A stretch of DNA of 8,950 bases. Source: Lentimicrobium sp. Lineage in GTDB: Bacteria; Bacteroidota; Bacteroidia; Flavobacteriales; Flavobacteriaceae. The DNA lies in assembly GCA_022758945.1 (NCBI GenBank), contig JAEMQE010000288.1, forward strand, positions 1 to 8,950, read 5' to 3'. A program made the translations under genes and the position numbers. Shown here in pieces: positions 1-6,112 of this stretch. Each line of letters begins with the position of its first letter. Position 1 is the stretch's first letter. Below the pieces are notes generated by a model that ran no database searches, was not told where the DNA came from, and was given only the letters and a program-made list of their open reading frames with translations.

Positions 1-95
1 GGAACGAAAACTACTTACTGAAAGTTTTAAGTCTTAAAGTATGAGTTTGCCCTGTTATAAAAAACTAATGATTTCATTTTAAAGTTTTTTGTTTG

Positions 96-103
96 TAAAT
101 TTG
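96..103 (+). promoter_or_regulatory. Promoter -7 element before mtaB (TAAATTTG)
   Basis: The sequence TAAATTTG is a perfect match to the Bacteroidota housekeeping -7 element TAnnTTTG. It lies 45 bases before the mtaB start, so transcription would begin near 110 and leave a leader of roughly 40 bases. I see no clear TTG at the expected -33 position, only a T-rich stretch near 72-80. The rest of positions 1-148 holds nothing else that I can call. The match is exact, but such octamers also arise by chance in AT-rich DNA. Confidence 0.6.
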
Positions 104-148
104 CAACCTTAAATTTTTTGACAACGATTTCATTAATTTAAGAAACTT

Positions 149-1477
149 ATGGAAAATAGAAAAAAAGTTGCCTTTTATACCCTTGGGTGCAAATTGAATT
201 TTTCGGAAACCTCTACAATTGCCCGAAATTTTCAAGACGAAGGTTTTGACCGCGTCGATTTTGAAGAAGTGGCTGATATGTATGTCATTAATACGTGTTC
301 AGTAACTGAAAATGCCGATAAACAATTCAAGCAAGTTGTGCGAAAAGCGATGAAATTAAATGACAAAGCTTTTGTTGCCGCCATTGGTTGTTATGCCCAA
401 TTGAAACCCGAGGAATTAGCCAATGTTGATGGCGTTGATTTGGTTCTTGGTGCCACCGAAAAGTTTAAAATCACCGATTATATCAATGATTTGTCCAAAA
501 ATGATTTTGGCGAAGTACATTCCTGCGAGATTGAAGAAGCTGATTTTTATGTGGGCAGTTATTCCATTGGCGATAGAACTCGCGCTTTCTTAAAAGTGCA
601 AGACGGTTGCGATTACAAATGTACCTATTGTACGATTCCATTGGCGAGAGGAATTTCTCGAAGCGATGAATTAGAAAATGTTTTGAAAAATGCCAAAGAA
701 ATTTCAGAACAAGGAATTAAAGAAATCGTCTTAACAGGTGTGAATATTGGCGATTATGGAAAAGGGGAATTTGGCAACAAAAAACACGAACATACTTTCT
801 TGGAATTAGTTCAGGAGTTAGATAAAGTGGAAGGAATCGAAAGATTAAGAATTTCATCCATCGAACCCAATTTATTGAAAAACGAAACTATTGAATTTGT
901 ATCCAAAAGCCGAACTTTTGTACCACATTTTCATATTCCGTTGCAATCCGGAAGCAATGAAATCCTGAAGTTGATGAAGCGCCGTTACCAACGTGAAATA
1001 TACATAGAAAGAGTAAATAAAATTCGGGAAGTAATGCCCGATGCTTGTATTGGCGTGGATGTAATTGTTGGTTTTCCTGGCGAAACTGACGAACATTTCC
1101 TCGAAACCTATCATTTCTTGAATGATTTAGAAATTTCCTATTTGCACGTTTTTACGTATTCTGAACGTGATAATACAGAAGCTGCGGAAATGGAAGGCAT
1201 TGTTCCACCCAATGTTCGGGCAAAACGCAGTAAAATGTTACGCAGTTTGTCCGTAAAAAAACGTCGTGCTTTTTATGAAAGCCAAATTGGAACCAACAGA
1301 ACGGTGCTTTTCGAAAGTGAAAATAAAGAAGGATACATTCACGGTTTTACTGAGAATTATGTACGTGTAAAAACACCTTGGAATCCAGAATTAGTCAATA
1401 CTTTGCAAGAAATCAATTTGACAAAAATTGACGAAGATGGAAGTGTGAGAATGGAATTTTTGAATATAGAAGTTTAA
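149..1477 (+). CDS. mtaB: tRNA (t6A37) methylthiotransferase MtaB
   Basis: Radical SAM enzyme that adds a methylthio group to N6-threonylcarbamoyladenosine at position 37 of tRNAs reading ANN codons, giving ms2t6A; it acts in the cytoplasm and needs two [4Fe-4S] clusters and SAM. The N-terminal methylthiotransferase domain shows the three expected cluster cysteines C14 (in TLGCKLN), C50 (NTCSVT) and C81 (IGCYAQ). The radical SAM domain carries the CxxxCxxC motif C154-C158-C161 (GCDYKCTYC). The C-terminal 60 or so residues look like the TRAM RNA-binding domain. The TLGCK(L/V)N start favours MtaB over MiaB or RimO. At 442 residues it is full length for the family. The ATG at 149 puts TLGCKLN at the usual distance from the N-terminus. 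It is apparently a single-gene transcript, with a promoter at 96-103 and a terminator directly behind the stop codon. Confidence 0.95.
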   Translation: MENRKKVAFYTLGCKLNFSETSTIARNFQDEGFDRVDFEEVADMYVINTCSVTENADKQFKQVVRKAMKLNDKAFVAAIGCYAQLKPEELANVDGVDLVLGATEKFKITDYINDLSKNDFGEVHSCEIEEADFYVGSYSIGDRTRAFLKVQDGCDYKCTYCTIPLARGISRSDELENVLKNAKEISEQGIKEIVLTGVNIGDYGKGEFGNKKHEHTFLELVQELDKVEGIERLRISSIEPNLLKNETIEFVSKSRTFVPHFHIPLQSGSNEILKLMKRRYQREIYIERVNKIREVMPDACIGVDVIVGFPGETDEHFLETYHFLNDLEISYLHVFTYSERDNTEAAEMEGIVPPNVRAKRSKMLRSLSVKKRRAFYESQIGTNRTVLFESENKEGYIHGFTENYVRVKTPWNPELVNTLQEINLTKIDEDGSVRMEFLNIEV

Positions 1478-1486
1478 TAATACTAA

Positions 1487-1528
1487 TAAAGCTTCCTATC
1501 TACGAAAGGCTGGAGGCTTTAGTTTCTT
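1487..1528. terminator. Bidirectional hairpin terminator between convergent genes
   Basis: The arm at 1487-1496 (TAAAGCTTCC) pairs with 1512-1521 (GGAGGCTTTA), giving a 10-bp stem with one G-U pair and a 15-base loop. On the plus strand the stem is followed by GTTTCTT, a modest T-rich tail. On the minus strand it is followed by an A/T-rich stretch with several Ts. It sits exactly between the convergent ends of mtaB and the 1519-2346 gene, and its right arm includes the stop codon of the latter. It therefore probably ends both transcripts, although the U-tracts are imperfect. Confidence 0.7.
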
Positions 1529-2346
1529 AAAATGAGTTCATAGATATTTGTTTCCAAAATGTCTGAATCATTGTCTTCACAAAGCAGAAATTCTATTTTA
1601 TCTTCAGTTTTATTATATAAAGTCAAACCTTCAAATTTATGTGAATCAGATATTTTTTGTGTAAAATCAATTTTCATTGTTTGAGTGTCGATTCTGCCAA
1701 TAAGGCTTCCTAGAATTTCTCCATCAGCATAAGTTGAGGTAGTATTTTCGGCAGTTGCCAAAAAGTAAATTTTGTCTCCGACCAAAATGGCATCGGTAAA
1801 TGTAGTTTCTATGTGTTGAATTTTTGGTAATTGGATTGGAATGAATTCAATATCGCCATCGTCATTGAATTTTTCGTTTATTATAAAAATTCCGTTTTTT
1901 GAATTGGCTCCGTTTCCTCTTTGAAACAAATACCATTTTTCGTTGTAGAATAAAGCGCCTTCAATATTTAATTCATCATCCGTAATTGAACAAGTTTGTT
2001 TTAATTGTCTGTATAATTTTGACAAATCTTTTTCGGCTATTGCTTCATTTTCAAGATTGTAGATGATTCTTTTTTCTCTTTTGGAAGTAGAACCGGAACC
2101 AAAAATATGGAGCTTATTCCCTTTAAGTGAAATGGATTCAAAATCGTATTTGCTTTTTTTTGGGATGTTTTCCTGAGGGTTTTCTACTAATGGAATTCGT
2201 TTTAATTTATTTTGTAAAATGTCAAATTGATACAGAAAAGAAGCGTTATCTGAAATTATGAATAAGGAATTGTGTTTGAAAACGAGTCCTGAAGCAGAAC
2301 CAATTCCTACGATTGAAAGAAATGACGAAAGTTGAATTTTTTTCAT
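1519..2346 (-). CDS. Hypothetical protein, DUF6929-like, probable beta-propeller
   Basis: Function unknown. The 275 residues resemble a family I recall as DUF6929, common in Flavobacteria and distantly like SdiA-regulated or phytase-like propellers; this assignment is from memory. Visible features are short beta-strand-rich repeats with acidic motifs: SASGL (17-21) with SDN (32-34), DFESI (68-72), NIEGAL (127-132), RGN (143-145), TDA (184-186), ADGE (207-210), FEGL (238-241) and EDNDSD (257-262). This is the EGL/DN pattern of propeller blades that bind metal or phosphate esters. The hydrophobic stretch at 9-23 overlaps the first propeller motif and has no clear cleavage site, so I do not call a signal peptide. 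The protein is probably cytoplasmic. The gene is convergent with mtaB and divergent from ppk2. Its own promoter may lie at 2460-2467, so its leader would contain the hairpin repeat at 2364-2442. Confidence 0.75.
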   Translation of the reverse strand: MKKIQLSSFLSIVGIGSASGLVFKHNSLFIISDNASFLYQFDILQNKLKRIPLVENPQENIPKKSKYDFESISLKGNKLHIFGSGSTSKREKRIIYNLENEAIAEKDLSKLYRQLKQTCSITDDELNIEGALFYNEKWYLFQRGNGANSKNGIFIINEKFNDDGDIEFIPIQLPKIQHIETTFTDAILVGDKIYFLATAENTTSTYADGEILGSLIGRIDTQTMKIDFTQKISDSHKFEGLTLYNKTEDKIEFLLCEDNDSDILETNIYELILRN

Positions 2347-2363
2347 AAATTAGCTGATAAGTT

Positions 2364-2442
2364 TAGCCCAGATAGCAGTGGAAATCCTTTTCTTTTTCTT
2401 TAAAAAAATAAAAGATTGCAACGGATAGCTGGAAATAGCTCC
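2364..2442. repeat. Dispersed Flavobacterium-type intergenic hairpin repeat
   Basis: A roughly 79-base element bounded by TAGCCCAGAT on the left and GGAAATAGCTCC on the right. Its core is a long A/T hairpin: CTTTT (2387-2391) pairs with AAAAG (2410-2414), one C/T mismatch follows, then TTTTT (2393-2397) pairs with AAAAA (2404-2408) around a 6-base loop. The outer ends can also pair: AGC (2365-2367) with GCT (2438-2440), and CCAG (2368-2371) with CTGG (2429-2432), leaving AAATA as a bulge. I recognise from memory near-identical intergenic elements in Flavobacterium genomes, usually with GCCCCGAT at the left and CGGGAAATAGCTCC at the right. Here it lies between two divergent starts, where a terminator is not expected. 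Confidence 0.75.
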
Positions 2443-2459
2443 TAAAAACTATTATATTA

Positions 2460-2467
2460 CAAATATA
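2460..2467 (-). promoter_or_regulatory. Possible -7 element for the 1519-2346 gene (TATATTTG on minus strand)
   Basis: On the minus strand these bases read TATATTTG, an exact match to TAnnTTTG. Transcription would start near 2453, giving a leader of about 105 bases that contains the whole hairpin repeat. No TTG is seen at the -33 position, which would fall inside the first codons of ppk2, so the call is tentative. Confidence 0.4.
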
Positions 2468-2478
2468 AATTATTTACT

Positions 2479-3354
2479 ATGAAGTCTATAAATCCTGATG
2501 ATTTTAAAGTGATTGGCAAAATTGAATTGTCAAAAATCCCTACAAATTTGTTTAACGATGCTTCTGATAATGATAAAGAAGAGAAATTGGACAAGGTGCA
2601 AGTCAAGTTGAGCGAGTTGCAGGATGTGATGTATGCGCACAATAAATATGGTGTTTTGATTTGTTTGCAAGGAATGGATACGTCGGGAAAGGATAGTTTG
2701 ATTCGGGAAGTTTTCAAGGAATTTAATCCACGTGGTGTTGTGGTGAGTAGTTTTAAAACACCTAATTCAACCGAACTTGAACACGATTATTTGTGGCGTC
2801 ATTACTTGGCTTTGCCCGAAAAAGGGAAGTTTGCGGTTTTTAATCGCACACATTATGAAAATGTTTTGGTAACTCGGGTCCATCCTGAATATATTTTGAA
2901 TGAAAACTTACCTGGAATTGAACGTGTTTCAGCTATTACGCCTCAGTTTTGGGAAAATCGAATGGAACAAATCAATAATTTTGAGAAACATATTTCGCAA
3001 AACGGAACGATTGTGATGAAATTTTATTTCCACATGAGTAAAGAAGAGCAGCGAAAACGCTTGTTACGACGATTAGAGGAGGAGAAACATCATTGGAAAT
3101 TTTCGCCAGGAGATTTGAAAGAGCGGGAACATTGGGATGAATATATGAACTATTATGAGGAAGCAATTAATAAAACTTCTTCTGAAATTGCACCTTGGTA
3201 CATTATTCCCTCAGACGACAAGGAAATGGCACGATATATTGTGGCAAAAATAATCTGGGAAGAAATGCAAAAATATACGGATATAAAAGAACCGGAATTC
3301 GACGAAAAGATAAAAGCTAATTTTGCAGAATATAAAAAACAGTTGGAAGAATAA
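2479..3354 (+). CDS. ppk2: PPK2-family polyphosphate:nucleotide phosphotransferase
   Basis: Cytoplasmic kinase that transfers phosphate from inorganic polyphosphate to nucleoside mono- or diphosphates, linking polyphosphate stores to the nucleotide pool. The single PPK2 domain spans about residues 35-270. The Walker A loop is GMDTSGKDS (65-73, lysine K71). The Walker B region is FNRTHYENVLVTRVHP (121-136). The lid segment, rich in Arg and Lys, runs from about 190 to 222 and contains KFSPGDLKEREHWDEY. At 291 residues it is a complete one-domain protein. The NR(S/T)HYE form of Walker B, in place of DRSWYN, is the version I associate with class III PPK2 enzymes that can phosphorylate both AMP and ADP; that specificity is inferred. 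It begins at ATG 2479 with no obvious Shine-Dalgarno sequence and no perfect TAnnTTTG upstream. It is a single-gene unit closed by the terminator at 3376-3418. Confidence 0.93.
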   Translation: MKSINPDDFKVIGKIELSKIPTNLFNDASDNDKEEKLDKVQVKLSELQDVMYAHNKYGVLICLQGMDTSGKDSLIREVFKEFNPRGVVVSSFKTPNSTELEHDYLWRHYLALPEKGKFAVFNRTHYENVLVTRVHPEYILNENLPGIERVSAITPQFWENRMEQINNFEKHISQNGTIVMKFYFHMSKEEQRKRLLRRLEEEKHHWKFSPGDLKEREHWDEYMNYYEEAINKTSSEIAPWYIIPSDDKEMARYIVAKIIWEEMQKYTDIKEPEFDEKIKANFAEYKKQLEE

Positions 3355-3375
3355 ACTTTCAAGGTGTTTTATTGT

Positions 3376-3418
3376 TAGCCCTTTCGGTATTTATAAGCTC
3401 GAAAGGGTTATTTTTTTT
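3376..3418 (+). terminator. Strong rho-independent terminator after ppk2
   Basis: The arm TAGCCCTTTCG (3376-3386) pairs with CGAAAGGGTTA (3400-3410), an 11-bp stem with one G-U pair and a 13-base loop. It is followed immediately by eight Ts (3411-3418). This is a textbook intrinsic terminator 21 bases after the ppk2 stop codon, and it insulates ppk2 from the promoter of the next gene. Confidence 0.93.
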
Positions 3419-3421
3419 AAG

Positions 3422-3429
3422 TATATTTG
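3422..3429 (+). promoter_or_regulatory. Promoter -7 element before the MATE gene (TATATTTG)
   Basis: TATATTTG is a perfect TAnnTTTG match, four bases after the T-tract of the preceding terminator and 21 bases before the TTG start codon. The predicted start of transcription near 3436 gives a leader of only about 15 bases. The segment 3422-3440 matches 96-114 before mtaB at 16 of 19 positions. The -33 element would fall inside the 3' half of the terminator hairpin, and no clear TTG is visible there. Confidence 0.6.
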
Positions 3430-3450
3430 CCATCTTAAATAAAAAAGAAA

Positions 3451-4827
3451 TTGAATTTATCCAAATACACTAAAGAGTTCTCCTATAATTTGAGATTGGC
3501 TTTCCCCGTTATTCTGGGTATGCTAGGACATACTTTGATAGGAATTGTAGATAATTTTATGGTGGGAAATCTTGGTTCTACGGAGTTGGCGGCGGTTTCT
3601 TTAGGAAATAGTTTTATCTTTATTGGAATGTCTCTTGGAATTGGATTTTCTACAGCCATAACGCCTTTGATTGCTGAAGCTGACGCCGAGAAAGACGATA
3701 AAAAAATCCGAACAACTTTTCATCATGGATTGTTATTATGTACGATTTTAGGAATTGCTGTATTTATTTTAATCGTTTTGTCAAAACCAATAATGAACTT
3801 GATGAATCAACCTGAAGCAGTTGTAAAACTGGCAACACCTTACATTGATTGGGTTGCTTTTTCATTGATTCCGGTTGTAGTTTTCCAAGGATATAAACAA
3901 TTTGCCGATGGTTTGTCGCAAACCAAATATTCAATGTATGCTATTTATTTGGCCAATGTGGTTCACGTTTTCTTTAATTATGTGTTGATTTATGGCGTTT
4001 TGGGTTTTCCAAAACTAGGAATTCTGGGAGCTGCTTTAGGAACGGTGATTTCAAGGATTATGATGGTGGTTTTTATGCACTTCATTTTAAGGAAAAATGC
4101 AGCTTTCAAAAGATATTTCAAGAATTTTAGTTTTAAAGAAATTCGGAAATCTATATTGAAAAGAATTATCAATCTTGGTTTTCCTTCGGCAATGCAAATG
4201 TTGTTTGAAGTGACGTTGTTTACGGCTGCAATTTGGCTCTCGGGTTCTCTTGGAAAAAACAGTCAGGCAGCAAATCAAATAGCACTTATTATGGCATCGA
4301 CTACGTTTATGTTTGCGATGGGATTTAGTGTGACTGCAATGATTAGAATGGGGTTTCATAAAGGGTCTAAAGATTTTAAAAGTTTAATAATTACGGCACG
4401 TTCTATATTTTTACTGACTATAATTTTTGAGATGTTTTTTGGACTTATTTTCGTAGTTTTTCATAATTATTTGCCTCATTTATTTTTGAATATGTCTGAT
4501 CCTGCCCAAGTTTTGGACAATGCAGCAATTATTAGTATTGCTTCCAAATTACTTTTGGTGGCTGCGGTTTTCCAAATTTCAGACGGAATTCAAGTAGTTG
4601 TTCTTGGCGCTTTGAGAGGTTTACAGGATGTGAAAATCCCAATGTATATCACTTTTGTAGCTTATTGGGTTGTGGGATTTCCGACATCCTTTTATTTGGG
4701 AAAATATACTGATTTAGGAGCAACTGGAATCTGGATTGGACTTTTGGCTGGGTTAACATCGGCAGCTTTATTTTTGTACATTCGCTTTGCGAGATTGACT
4801 AAAAAAATGGCATTGGAAAACTCTTAA
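3451..4827 (+). CDS. MATE-family multidrug/sodium antiporter (NorM-like)
   Basis: Inner-membrane exporter of the multidrug and toxic compound extrusion family, which expels organic cations and drugs in exchange for Na+ or H+. The 458 residues hold two MatE repeats (about 15-215 and 240-440) and about twelve membrane segments. Acidic residues lie where the cation site of Vibrio NorM does (D36, E255, D371 there): D34 in GIVDNFMVG, E253 in MLFEVTLF and D378 in QISDGIQ. The family signatures GALRGLQDVKIP (386-397) and GATGIWIG (423-430) are intact. The start is a TTG: an in-frame stop lies at 3436-3438, no ATG or GTG lies between, and the first internal ATG (residue 24) would remove part of TM1. 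The substrate cannot be predicted. It is a single-gene unit, with no convincing terminator in 4828-4908. Confidence 0.93.
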   Translation: MNLSKYTKEFSYNLRLAFPVILGMLGHTLIGIVDNFMVGNLGSTELAAVSLGNSFIFIGMSLGIGFSTAITPLIAEADAEKDDKKIRTTFHHGLLLCTILGIAVFILIVLSKPIMNLMNQPEAVVKLATPYIDWVAFSLIPVVVFQGYKQFADGLSQTKYSMYAIYLANVVHVFFNYVLIYGVLGFPKLGILGAALGTVISRIMMVVFMHFILRKNAAFKRYFKNFSFKEIRKSILKRIINLGFPSAMQMLFEVTLFTAAIWLSGSLGKNSQAANQIALIMASTTFMFAMGFSVTAMIRMGFHKGSKDFKSLIITARSIFLLTIIFEMFFGLIFVVFHNYLPHLFLNMSDPAQVLDNAAIISIASKLLLVAAVFQISDGIQVVVLGALRGLQDVKIPMYITFVAYWVVGFPTSFYLGKYTDLGATGIWIGLLAGLTSAALFLYIRFARLTKKMALENS

Positions 4828-4908
4828 AAATTAAAGTTTTTTCTTAAAAAAGTGTAACTTCCTATTCAATCTCACGTATAATCATCGAACAAATTAATTT
4901 TCAAAAAA

Positions 4909-5820
4909 ATGATACTATTAATTATTATTGGGGTTATTTTACTGATTGTAAGTTTTGCTGTAAAAAGCAATGCTAGTAATCCGTTTTTCAAGTTTTCGAG
5001 TACGCTTAGAAACATCGGGTTTTTAGTAATTGTTTTGGGTGTTTTCTCATCGATGTTCAAACAAATTGATGCAGGAAAAGTGGGTGTTAAATCACTTTAT
5101 GGAAGCGTGCAACCCGATGTTCTAGAAAGTGGTTTGCATTTGATAAATCCGCTTTTGGATGTAACTGATTTTGATATTCAAACTCAAAATTACACCATGT
5201 CTGCCGTTCATAGTGAAGGAGCACAGGAAGGCGATGATGCTATTCGTGTTTTGTCGAATGACGGATTGGAAGTTGTAATAGATTTGACCGTTTTGTATCG
5301 AATTACGCCTGCCGATGCGCCAATGATTTTCAAGCAAATTGGGGTTAATTATAACGATAAAATTGTCCGTCCAGTGACCAGAACTCGTATTCGTGACAAC
5401 GCTGTTTATTATGATGCGGTGGCTTTGTATTCGACCAAAAGAAACGAATTTCAACAGCGAATTTTCAAAACCATTGAAGCCGATTTTAAAACCAGAGGTT
5501 TGGTTTTAGAGCAATTGTTGATTAGAAACATCAATCTTCCTCCTTCAGTAAAAGCATCTATTGAAAGTAAAATTAATGCCGAACAAGATGCTCAAAAAAT
5601 GACGTTCGTACTTCAAAAAGAAAAACAAGAAGCCGAAAGAAAAAGAGTAGAAGCACAAGGTATTGCGGATTATCAGCATATTATTTCTATGGGATTGACT
5701 GATAAACAATTGCAATACGAGCAAATAAAAGCACAAAAAGAAATCGCAACTTCACCCAATACCAAAATTATTTTTATGGGAAAAGGAGGCAGTGCGCCAG
5801 TAATTTTGTCTGATAAATAA
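4909..5820 (+). CDS. Prohibitin-family (SPFH domain) membrane protein
   Basis: Membrane-anchored SPFH/band-7 scaffold protein. Relatives form large ring- or cage-like oligomers that organise membrane microdomains or control membrane proteases such as FtsH; the role here is inferred. The N-terminus has two hydrophobic segments (about 2-17 and 35-50) separated by a short polar stretch, where many relatives have one. The SPFH domain follows at about 52-215, with GVKSLYGSVQ, ESGLHLINPLLD and the conserved block VRPVTRTRIRDNA (153-165). A charged, probably coiled-coil helix covers about 216-282, and a short Gly-rich tail ends the protein. At 303 residues it is close to the usual size. It starts at ATG 4909 with an A-rich stretch before it. 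I found no perfect TAnnTTTG upstream, only TAATTTTC at 4895-4902. The 76-residue gene at 5882 follows in the same direction after 61 bases and may be co-transcribed. Confidence 0.9.
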   Translation: MILLIIIGVILLIVSFAVKSNASNPFFKFSSTLRNIGFLVIVLGVFSSMFKQIDAGKVGVKSLYGSVQPDVLESGLHLINPLLDVTDFDIQTQNYTMSAVHSEGAQEGDDAIRVLSNDGLEVVIDLTVLYRITPADAPMIFKQIGVNYNDKIVRPVTRTRIRDNAVYYDAVALYSTKRNEFQQRIFKTIEADFKTRGLVLEQLLIRNINLPPSVKASIESKINAEQDAQKMTFVLQKEKQEAERKRVEAQGIADYQHIISMGLTDKQLQYEQIKAQKEIATSPNTKIIFMGKGGSAPVILSDK

Positions 5821-5823
5821 ATT

Positions 5824-5877
5824 GAAATTCCAAATTCCAATGGGAATCTAAAATCTAAATTCAAAAATCTAAAATTA
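5824..5877. repeat. Degenerate heptamer repeat (AAATTCC / AATCTAA units)
   Basis: The whole gap between the prohibitin gene and the next gene is built of short degenerate units: AAATTCC twice, then AATCTAA twice, then further variants such as AAATCTAA. In the middle, ATTCC (5834-5838) can pair with GGAAT (5843-5847) as a small hairpin with an AATG loop. There is no T-tract, so it does not look like a terminator. From memory, similar ATTCCAA/ATCTAAA stretches are frequent between genes in Flavobacterium and vary in copy number. Confidence 0.6.
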
Positions 5878-5881
5878 CAAT

Positions 5882-6112
5882 ATGGAATTACCAAAATTTT
5901 TACTCGGAGACAATACTGATTTTCCCGAAGATATTTTTATCATTCACCTTGATTATCCACGATTCATCATCAATCTAAAAGACGATGAAGTAGAATTTAT
6001 GGAAGAAGCCGAAGATCTTGACGAAGGCGAGCTCAATGCTGAAATGGAAGGACTTATTGTTCTTGCCAATGAATTTTATGACCGTGAAATGGAACGCTAC
6101 GAGAAAGAGTAA
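5882..6112 (+). CDS. Small acidic protein of unknown function
   Basis: A 76-residue protein that I cannot assign to a named family. It is strongly acidic: about a third of its residues are Asp or Glu, concentrated in 34-56 (including EEAEDLDEGE, 41-50). The N-terminal half contains beta-like hydrophobic strands (IFIIHLDYPRFIINL, 18-32), and the C-terminal third (50-76) looks like an amphipathic helix. There is no signal peptide or membrane segment, so it is probably cytoplasmic. Reasons to think it real are an ATG start after the intergenic repeat, codon use like its neighbours, a balanced fold-like composition, and an exact fit into the space left between two convincing genes. Co-transcription with the prohibitin gene 61 bases upstream is plausible. 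Its stop codon directly abuts the stop of the convergent glycosyltransferase. Confidence 0.75.
   Translation: MELPKFLLGDNTDFPEDIFIIHLDYPRFIINLKDDEVEFMEEAEDLDEGELNAEMEGLIVLANEFYDREMERYEKE

Noticed and set aside
70..134. Direct repeat GATTTCATT at 70-78 and 126-134, either side of the mtaB promoter
   Set aside because: Nine bases in an AT-rich leader is close to chance level, and there is no symmetry or further copy suggesting an operator.
118..141. TTGACA at 118-123, resembling a sigma-70 -35 box before mtaB
   Set aside because: Bacteroidota promoters use TTG/TAnnTTTG, there is no TATAAT-like box at the right distance before the start codon, and a better -7 element lies upstream at 96-103.
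872..1114. Minus-strand open frame inside mtaB, and similar antisense frames inside ppk2, the MATE gene, the prohibitin gene and the glycosyltransferases
   Set aside because: All lie antisense to genes with clear family motifs, have low-quality compositions and no start signals; they are shadows of the real coding frames.
4833..4856. T6-CTT-A6 hairpin after the MATE gene as a terminator
   Set aside because: The stem is only A-T pairs, has no G-C clamp and is not followed by a T-tract.
4877..4882. TATAAT before the prohibitin gene as a -10 box
   Set aside because: It is not the promoter type used in this phylum and has no matching upstream element; AT-rich DNA produces it often.
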